Assembly (NCBI GenBank): GCA_035505775.1
Contig: DATJQN010000013.1
Location: forward strand, 1 to 29,709
DNA: 29,709 nucleotides
Direction of reading: 5' to 3'
Source: JAJXZP01 sp035505775
GTDB lineage: Bacteria > Spirochaetota > Spirochaetia > Treponematales > Rectinemataceae
In this document: positions 25,021 to 29,709 of the stretch, piece after piece
How the letters are laid out: every line of letters begins with the position of its first letter
Position numbering within the stretch: the stretch's first letter is position 1
The notes under the pieces: generated by a model
What the model was told of the DNA's origin: nothing
Databases searched by the model: none
The model's input: only the letters and a program-made list of their open reading frames with translations
Made by a program: the position numbers and the translations under genes

Positions 25021-25833
25021 TCAGAGCCCCCCCAGGGAGGCGTCCCAGGCGTACAGCAGTATCCCGAAGGCCACCGCCGCATTCAGGGAGGCCTTGGCTC
25101 CGCGCATCGGTATGGAGACCGGGCCGAGCGAGCAGCGCCGGAGCGCCTCCGGGGAAACCCCGAGCTCCTCCGAACCCACCACGACGGTTCCACGGTGCGG
25201 AAAGGGGAAGGAGCCGATCGAGCTGCCCCCGAGTTCGAGGGCGAAGACCTCCCCGCTTCCCTCGAGCGCATCCAGACCCGCCCGCCTCCAGGGCACGAGC
25301 TCCACAGCGCCCATGGCTGAACGCAGGGCCCGGGGATGACGCGGGTCGGCGGCGAGGGGGGACAGCAGGATCTCCTCGACCCCGAAGGCCTCCGCGCTTC
25401 TGAAGATGGCGCCCATGTTGAAGGGCGAGCGGAGATCCTCGACGTAGACCCGAAGGCCGGGACGGACGAGGCGCCGCCCGGCGTCACGACGCCCGGTACC
25501 GGGGTCGATGAGGTCCCAGTCGGCCGGCGCCTGGCCAGTCTCGGCGAGGGCGGCATGACGCAGGGCGTCGACGGCACGGACAAGGGCCCCGGAGGGCTCG
25601 CCGGCCGCCGCCGCATGCTCAAGCGCCTCGGCGCTCCCGGCAAGCCGCTGCGGGGACTCAGCCGAGGCCGCATCCGCCCCGAGGAGCCCGGCCAGACCGC
25701 GCAGGTAGCCCGCGAGCGTCGCCGCCGCTGAGGGATCCGCGAGCAGCTGCCGCTCCGCCGCCTCGAGGACCAGGGCGGTCTTCCGAAGGCGGTGGCGGGG
25801 AGAGAGCTTCGCCAGCTTCTCGAGGGGGATCAC
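25021..25833 (-). CDS. SpoU-family (SPOUT) RNA 2'-O-methyltransferase
   Basis: 270 residues from GTG at 25833, 12 nt past the stop of the upstream gene and without ribosome site, so probably translationally coupled. The C-terminal SPOUT domain has its three motifs: YVEDLRSPFNMGAIFRSAEAFGV (motif 1), VVVGSEELGVS (motif 2) and SIPMRGAKASLNAAVAFGILLY (motif 3, the knot). It methylates ribose in tRNA or rRNA with S-adenosylmethionine. The N-terminal 120 residues are Ala/Leu-rich and helical, not the standard substrate-binding L30-like domain, so the target cannot be assigned to TrmH or RlmB. Confidence 0.85.
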   Translation of the reverse strand: MIPLEKLAKLSPRHRLRKTALVLEAAERQLLADPSAAATLAGYLRGLAGLLGADAASAESPQRLAGSAEALEHAAAAGEPSGALVRAVDALRHAALAETGQAPADWDLIDPGTGRRDAGRRLVRPGLRVYVEDLRSPFNMGAIFRSAEAFGVEEILLSPLAADPRHPRALRSAMGAVELVPWRRAGLDALEGSGEVFALELGGSSIGSFPFPHRGTVVVGSEELGVSPEALRRCSLGPVSIPMRGAKASLNAAVAFGILLYAWDASLGGL

Positions 25834-25845
25834 GTCGGGAGGGGC

Positions 25846-27006
25846 CTAGAAGGCCATCTTGATGAAGTCGAAGACATCGTCGACCGAGACGGCGCGGGGC
25901 AGGTAGTTCATGAAATCGAGCTCCCGGGCATCGCGCGCGGTCTCCACGAGCCGATCCAGGGTCAGGTCGAAGTCCTTGAGCCTGCTCGGGATCTTCAGCT
26001 GCCCGAGTCTCGTCCTGAGCCACTCCACAGCCTTTGATGCCGCATCGACATCGCTCAGCTGGGCGCTGTCCTCGCCGAAAAGCCCGGCCAGCCGGGCTAT
26101 TTTTTCGAGCCGGCTCTTGGAGGCCGATTCCAGGGAGTAGGGCAGGAGGATGGCTGCCAGGCTGGCCTTGGGCACGGGCCACCGGGAGTTGATGGCAAAG
26201 GTCAGTGCGGTGCCGATGCCCGGCGAGCTCAGGCCGGCTCCCAGGGATGCGAGGAAGGAGCCGCGCCAGACCTCGGAGCGCGCGCTGGGGTCGTCCGGGC
26301 GGGCGATCAGGCCGTCCAGACCGGCGGCGAGCGCCTGCGCGGCCCGCTCGAGAAGGAGATCGCTCATGAAACTGGCCTTCGAGGAAACGTAGGCTTCGAC
26401 CGCTCCCAGAAGACCGTCGATGGCGCAGGATGCGCCCACCTTGGGGGAGAGCCCCGCCGACAGCAGGGGATCGACGAGCACGGCGCTGGGGGATGCCCCG
26501 CTCGCGCGGACCAGCCGGATGCGCCGGTCCCGGCCGTCGGGCAGGAGGACGATAGTGTCGGTCATGAAGCCATGGCGGAGGGAAGTCGGGACTTCGATCA
26601 GCGGAAGCGCAGTGCTCCTGACCTCGGCGCCGTCGAGAAAGCCGTCCACATCCACGGTCGAGGCGCCGAGGGTGGCCACGGTCCGGGCGATCATCATGGT
26701 TTTGAGACCGCCGAGGCCTATTATGAGGGGGGCCCGCGCCCCTCGGGTCAGGCGGAGGGCGTCATCGGCCGCCCGGCTGGACGCCCGTTCCGGCAGCTCG
26801 TCAAAGACGAGCACCTGGACGTCCCGGTCTTCGAGGAGCCCTCGGACACGGTCGACTGTCTTCGATTCGTAGAGCATGGGATCGGCGACAAGGACGGCGC
26901 GGGCCCTGCCCTGGCCGGCGAGTTCCGCGGCGAGCAGCGGCAGACGAAGGAGCGCGTCCGGGCCGATCCAGACGCGCGGCCCGACATGGAAGTAGAAATC
27001 CGGCAC
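25846..27006 (-). CDS. Degenerate iron-alcohol-dehydrogenase/glycerol-dehydrogenase-fold protein
   Basis: 386 residues from GTG at 27006, chosen because AGGGGG lies 7 nt upstream; a TTG at 27027 is in frame. The whole fold of iron-containing alcohol dehydrogenases is present: VPDFYFHVGPRVWIG start, ARAVLVADPMLYESKTVDRV, VPTSLRHGFMTDTIVLLPDG, VDPLLSAGLSPKVGASCAID and the helical C-terminal half ending in a domain about the usual size. But the metal centre is gone. Only Asp197 remains; the positions of FucO His200, His263 and His277 are Gly201, Thr266 and Lys280, and the nearby His267 is Phe270. The nucleotide motif GGGSxxDxxK reads GLGGLKTMMIAR. It is therefore likely a non-metal, perhaps non-catalytic member. 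Neighbours are flgM upstream and the SpoU gene 12 nt downstream. Confidence 0.8.
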   Translation of the reverse strand: MPDFYFHVGPRVWIGPDALLRLPLLAAELAGQGRARAVLVADPMLYESKTVDRVRGLLEDRDVQVLVFDELPERASSRAADDALRLTRGARAPLIIGLGGLKTMMIARTVATLGASTVDVDGFLDGAEVRSTALPLIEVPTSLRHGFMTDTIVLLPDGRDRRIRLVRASGASPSAVLVDPLLSAGLSPKVGASCAIDGLLGAVEAYVSSKASFMSDLLLERAAQALAAGLDGLIARPDDPSARSEVWRGSFLASLGAGLSSPGIGTALTFAINSRWPVPKASLAAILLPYSLESASKSRLEKIARLAGLFGEDSAQLSDVDAASKAVEWLRTRLGQLKIPSRLKDFDLTLDRLVETARDARELDFMNYLPRAVSVDDVFDFIKMAF

Positions 27007-27024
27007 GCTGATGCCCCCTGGCAA

Positions 27025-27054
27025 CAAAAAAGGCGGAAGACCCGCTCCCGCCTT
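27025..27054 (-). terminator. Rho-independent terminator after flgM, just before the Fe-ADH-like start
   Basis: AAGGCGG (27054-27048) pairs with CCGCCTT (27036-27030), 11-nt loop, then a run of T's on the minus strand (27031-27026). It ends 19 nt before the GTG at 27006. Confidence 0.75.
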
Positions 27055-27127
27055 GTTGGCTCCTCTTACAGCCCGTCCCGAAACGGAAACCGGTCCTGAC
27101 TGGATCCGGATGAGACCGGGTACCGGC

Positions 27128-27418
27128 TCAGCTCCCCTCGAACAGCTGGTCCATGATCCTGTCCGCCGTCATGGAGAGGACGGCGTCATCGATGTATCCC
27201 GGCTCGTTGATCTTGGCTTTGAGCTCCGCGACCTTGTCCAGGCGAATCTCGGGTGCAGCCTTGGCTATTTCAGCCGCGCGGAAGAGCTCTGCCTTGGTGG
27301 AGGCGTCGTTGGAGATCGAGATGGAGTCGCCCTTGCCAGACCTGTCCGCCCTCCCCGACTGGGCGGGCTTCATGGGGTCTCGGATAGGGTCCATGGAGTT
27401 AAGGCGATCAATGGTCAT
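27128..27418 (-). CDS. flgM: FlgM-type anti-sigma-28 factor
   Basis: 96 residues. The N-terminus (MTIDRLNSMDPIRDP, then GKGDSISISNDASTKAELFRAAEIAK) is the unstructured, Ser-rich start typical of FlgM. The C-terminal sigma-binding helices are VAELKAKINEPGYIDDAVLSMTADRIMDQLF. FlgM holds FliA inactive until the flagellar hook-basal body is complete, then is exported. GGGGAG lies 4 nt before the ATG. A sigma-28-type promoter precedes it, the usual feedback arrangement. No other flagellar gene is in the window. Confidence 0.8.
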   Translation of the reverse strand: MTIDRLNSMDPIRDPMKPAQSGRADRSGKGDSISISNDASTKAELFRAAEIAKAAPEIRLDKVAELKAKINEPGYIDDAVLSMTADRIMDQLFEGS

Positions 27419-27443
27419 CTCGCTCCCCTGCCTTTCACCTGAA

Positions 27444-27471
27444 TTATCGGCGGTGATCCTTGAATAGTTTA
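27444..27471 (-). promoter_or_regulatory. Sigma-28 (FliA)-type flagellar promoter of flgM
   Basis: On the minus strand TAAA (27471-27468), 16 bp, GCCGATAA (27451-27444). The -10 element is a perfect FliA consensus; the usual spacing is 15. It overlaps the last codon of rsmI. Predicted start near 27437. Confidence 0.75.
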
Positions 27472-28149
27472 CGCCAATTCGGCCCCGGCGACAAGCACTG
27501 CGAACTCTCCACGGCTTTCCCCCCTCCCCACGAGGGTTTCCAGGACCTCCGAAGCGCTTCCCACGATGAACTCCTCGTGGAGCTTGGTCATCTCCCGACC
27601 GAGGCAGACCCGGCGCCCCGGGTCGATGGACGCTATGTCCGCTACCAGCTTATCGATGCGATGGGGGGATTCGTAAAGTACAAAGGACTCGGGTCTGGCC
27701 ATGATTTCCCGAAGCCTGGACTTTCTCCGGCCGGCCTTGGGGGAGGGAAAGCCGTCGAACAGGAAGGAACGGCCTCCCACGCCGGCGGCGCTGATCAGCG
27801 CGGCGAAGGCGCTCGGCCCCGGCAGGGGGCTGACCTGGTGTCCGGCCTCCCGGGCGCGCCGGGCAAGGAGCGAGCCCGGATCCGAGAGTCCGGGCGTCCC
27901 GGCGTCGCTGCAGTAGGCCACGGTCTTGTCCTCGGCGAGGAGGGCCAGCACGCGCGAGGCACCCCGCTCCTCGTCCTGAGCGTGGCAGGACAGGAGGGGC
28001 TTGCGAATGTCGAAGTGGCTGAGCAGCTTCAAGGTATGACGCGTGTCCTCGCAGGCGATCGCGTCGGCGCCGCGGAGCGTCTCGAGGGCCCGAAGCGTGA
28101 TGTCCCCCAGGTTCCCTATGGGCGTCGCCACCAGACAGAGTTTTCCCAT
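27469..28149 (-). CDS. rsmI: 16S rRNA (cytidine-1402 2'-O) methyltransferase
   Basis: 226 residues from the ATG at 28149 (MGKLCLVATPIGNLGDI). A longer frame to 28185 runs over the promoter. Tetrapyrrole-methylase fold with RsmI blocks: VATPIGNLGDIT, CEDTRHTLKLLSHF, SCHAQDE, YCSDAGTPGLSDPGSLLARRA, PLPGPSAF, YESPHRI and GREMTKLHEEFIVG. It methylates the ribose of C1402 in 16S rRNA, usually with RsmH acting on the base. The promoter lies 7 nt before the ATG and there is no ribosome site, so the mRNA is probably leaderless. Upstream is a divergent gene pair. Confidence 0.93.
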   Translation of the reverse strand: MGKLCLVATPIGNLGDITLRALETLRGADAIACEDTRHTLKLLSHFDIRKPLLSCHAQDEERGASRVLALLAEDKTVAYCSDAGTPGLSDPGSLLARRAREAGHQVSPLPGPSAFAALISAAGVGGRSFLFDGFPSPKAGRRKSRLREIMARPESFVLYESPHRIDKLVADIASIDPGRRVCLGREMTKLHEEFIVGSASEVLETLVGRGESRGEFAVLVAGAELA

Positions 28150-28156
28150 GGCCCCG

Positions 28157-28185
28157 AGTATGCAATCCCCCCTGACGAGGGTCAA
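28157..28185 (-). promoter_or_regulatory. Promoter of rsmI, leaderless geometry
   Basis: TTGACC (28185-28180), 17 bp, CATACT (28162-28157), then 7 nt to the ATG at 28149. Confidence 0.6.
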
Positions 28186-28243
28186 TGCGGGACGGGGAGG
28201 ACGCAGGGTGTTTCCGCGTCTACCCCGCAGCGCCGAAGCCGGA

Positions 28244-28249
28244 TATACT
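28244..28249 (+). promoter_or_regulatory. -10 box of the zinc-ribbon gene, 6 nt before its GTG
   Basis: TATACT at 28244-28249, then 6 nt to the GTG at 28256. The -35 is weak (TCTACC at 28219-28224, 19-bp spacing). No ribosome site, so the transcript is probably leaderless. Confidence 0.4.
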
Positions 28250-28255
28250 CACTCG

Positions 28256-28720
28256 GTGAACCCGCTCGTGCCCGCCGTCATCGCCGCGGCCCTCCTCGCG
28301 GCGCTGCTCGCCCTGCTCTGGGACCGACTGTCGCTGCGAGCGCGGCGTCGCTCAGCGCGGCAGGGTTCCGGCGGCCGGAACGGCGGCCGGTACGGCGACC
28401 CGGCGGGCGGCCCGGCGGCCACGGGGCCGACACAGGTGACGCCGGGGAGCTGCCTGCTCTGCGGGGCCACGCTCGCAGCCGGCGAGCGCCTCAAGTCCGA
28501 CATCAATCCTCAGTCGGGGCCGGGCCGCGACGGCAGGATCATGCGGATCTTCGGCTGTCCCCAGTGCTGGCCGGCCACTCCGGCGCGAAGGCGGACCTGC
28601 CCCGTCTGCGGCTCGGCCCTCTCGGCCGACGACTGGGCGGTAGCCCGCTATTTCGAGCGACCGGGGCGCAAGCACGTCCACGTGCTGGGCTGCTCGCAGT
28701 GCAGGCCAAGGAAGGTATAG
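28256..28720 (+). CDS. Membrane-anchored protein with paired zinc ribbons
   Basis: 154 residues from GTG at 28256. One N-terminal helix (residues 5-22, PLVPAVIAAALLAALLALLW), then a basic Gly-rich linker (25-60). Four CxxC knuckles follow: C66-C69, C101-C104, C115-C118 and C146-C149, the layout of two zinc ribbons facing each other (SCLLCG with FGCPQC, TCPVCG with LGCSQC). With the anchor first, the zinc part should be cytoplasmic. A membrane-tethered zinc-ribbon regulator or adaptor is a guess; I do not recognise the family. Its stop is followed directly by the ATG of the transporter gene, so they are translated together. Confidence 0.75.
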   Translation: MNPLVPAVIAAALLAALLALLWDRLSLRARRRSARQGSGGRNGGRYGDPAGGPAATGPTQVTPGSCLLCGATLAAGERLKSDINPQSGPGRDGRIMRIFGCPQCWPATPARRRTCPVCGSALSADDWAVARYFERPGRKHVHVLGCSQCRPRKV

Positions 28721-29709
28721 ATGGCGACAGACGGTTCGAGGATGCGACGGTATCTCTTCATCGGCCTGTTCATAGGGCTCCTCCTCCTCGTCCTCAGGCT
28801 CTTCTATCCGTTCATGACCGTCTTCATCTGGTCGGGGATACTCTTCGCCATCCTTTCCCCCCTGCAGCGCTTCGCGTTGCGGCGCCTCGGAGCGGAGGAG
28901 TCGGAGGGGATGCGCCGTCTGGTCTCCGTGATCCTGGCCGTCGGCGGGGTCGTCCTGGTCGTGCTCCCCCTCGGCTACCTGGCGGGGAGCCTCGCCCATC
29001 AGGTCATCGAACTGAGCCGGGCGGTGCGTTCCAGTCTCAGTTCAGATCCCAGCATTCTCGACCTCTCGCCGTCGAGCCAGATCGGCGGCTTCGTGTACCG
29101 GCTGACCGACGGTCTGGTCGATCTGTCCCGCGTCAACATCGGGCAGGAGCTCGCCAAGTTCCTCTACGGCAGCGGCAACCGGCTCCTGGGGCTCTCGGGT
29201 GTCTTCCTCCAGAAGACGTTCTCGCTCGTGCTGGGTCTGGTCTTTCTCGCGATCACCCTGTACTTCTTCCTCATGGACGGGCGGCATCTGATGTCCGTCC
29301 TCGTGGGGTCCATCCCGATCGAGCGGGAGTACACAATTCTCTTCATCTCCAAGCTGCAGAGCTCGACCAGGGATCTGGCCCGCGGCTACCTGCTCGTGAT
29401 GGGGATCATAGCCACGGTCATGACGGCGGTATTCGCCGCCTTCCACGTGCGGGGCTTTCTGCTGTTCGGCGTGCTCACCGCCCTCTCCACCTTCGTGCCG
29501 GTCGCGGGGCCGGCGCTCGCCCTTCTGCCCGTGGCCGCGATCGAGGCCATCACGTCGGGGCTGCCCTCGGCCGCCCTCCTTCTCCTGATCGGGATTTCGG
29601 TCGTGACCTTCACGGACTCGGTGATCCGGCCCTTCCTCCTGAAAGACCGGCTCGAGATGCACCCCCTGCTCGTCCTCTTTTCCATCCTTGGTGGCATCGA
29701 GGTGTTCGG
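28721..29709 (+). CDS. AI-2E/PerM-family transporter, 3' end beyond the window
   Basis: 329 complete codons, cut at the window edge. It starts at the ATG directly after the preceding stop. Typical AI-2E exporter/PerM layout: two N-terminal helices (YLFIGLFIGLLLLVLRLF, MTVFIWSGILFAIL), a third around the AVGGVVLVVLPLGYLAG region, a long amphipathic soluble part with coiled helices, then the hydrophobic pair before and after LARGYLLVMGIIATVM. The family signature near the end reads LEMHPLLVLFSILGGIEVF. Members export autoinducer-2 or other small molecules, or antiport Na/H; the substrate cannot be read. The missing part would be about 20-60 residues. Confidence 0.85.
   Translation, partial: MATDGSRMRRYLFIGLFIGLLLLVLRLFYPFMTVFIWSGILFAILSPLQRFALRRLGAEESEGMRRLVSVILAVGGVVLVVLPLGYLAGSLAHQVIELSRAVRSSLSSDPSILDLSPSSQIGGFVYRLTDGLVDLSRVNIGQELAKFLYGSGNRLLGLSGVFLQKTFSLVLGLVFLAITLYFFLMDGRHLMSVLVGSIPIEREYTILFISKLQSSTRDLARGYLLVMGIIATVMTAVFAAFHVRGFLLFGVLTALSTFVPVAGPALALLPVAAIEAITSGLPSAALLLLIGISVVTFTDSVIRPFLLKDRLEMHPLLVLFSILGGIEVF

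Noticed and set aside
29042..29662. 206-codon charged minus-strand frame
   Set aside because: Antisense to the AI-2E/PerM-type transporter, whose hydrophobic codons read as charged residues on the other strand.

Overview
High-GC bacterial chromosome segment with dense, strongly directional gene clusters and no sign of phage, transposons, CRISPR or RNA genes. I infer a spirochaete (phylum Spirochaetota). The basis is a PilZ protein of a spirochaete-like form, a FlgM-type anti-sigma factor under a sigma-28-type promoter, a CheD plus soluble MCP-like pair, a secreted FMN-binding protein and a probable outer-membrane beta-barrel start. The phylum call is inference from family resemblance, not from a marker tree.

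Layout. Positions 1-320 (minus) hold the start of an exported beta-barrel-like protein with a stop as its second codon. Positions 515-5628 (minus) hold a run of five genes: membrane protein, PilZ c-di-GMP receptor, TPR protein, metallophosphoesterase and GerMN-domain protein. A divergent overlapping promoter pair separates it from a PLP-dependent amino-acid decarboxylase (plus), which converges on rlpA and an aminotransferase (minus, 6969-9109). Divergent from these are a tandem-domain flavinylated secreted protein, a gamma-class carbonic anhydrase and a small unknown protein (plus, 9277-10992).

Positions 11045-17809 (minus) are a complete F-type ATP synthase operon in the order atpI-like, atpB, E, F, H, A, G, D, C. 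It is preceded by a gene for an RsbRD-N-like protein; the only good promoter I see for the group lies upstream of that gene. Then come galactokinase, serine acetyltransferase and a tiny lysine-rich protein (plus, 18805-21328). Converging on them are cheD and a soluble MCP-like gene, followed by a UgpC/MalK-type ABC ATPase, a SpoU RNA methyltransferase, a degenerate iron-alcohol-dehydrogenase homologue, flgM and rsmI (all minus, 21425-28149). A divergent membrane zinc-ribbon protein and an AI-2E/PerM-type transporter run off the right end.

Regulation can be read unusually well. Many promoters have the form TTGACC/TTGACA, 17 bp, TATNNT. In five genes the -10 box lies only 6-8 nt before the start codon and no Shine-Dalgarno sequence is present, which points to leaderless mRNAs. 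Two promoters have their -35 box inside the loop of a strong hairpin. Most notable protein-level oddity: an Fe-ADH-fold protein in which all three metal-binding histidines and the usual nucleotide motif are replaced.
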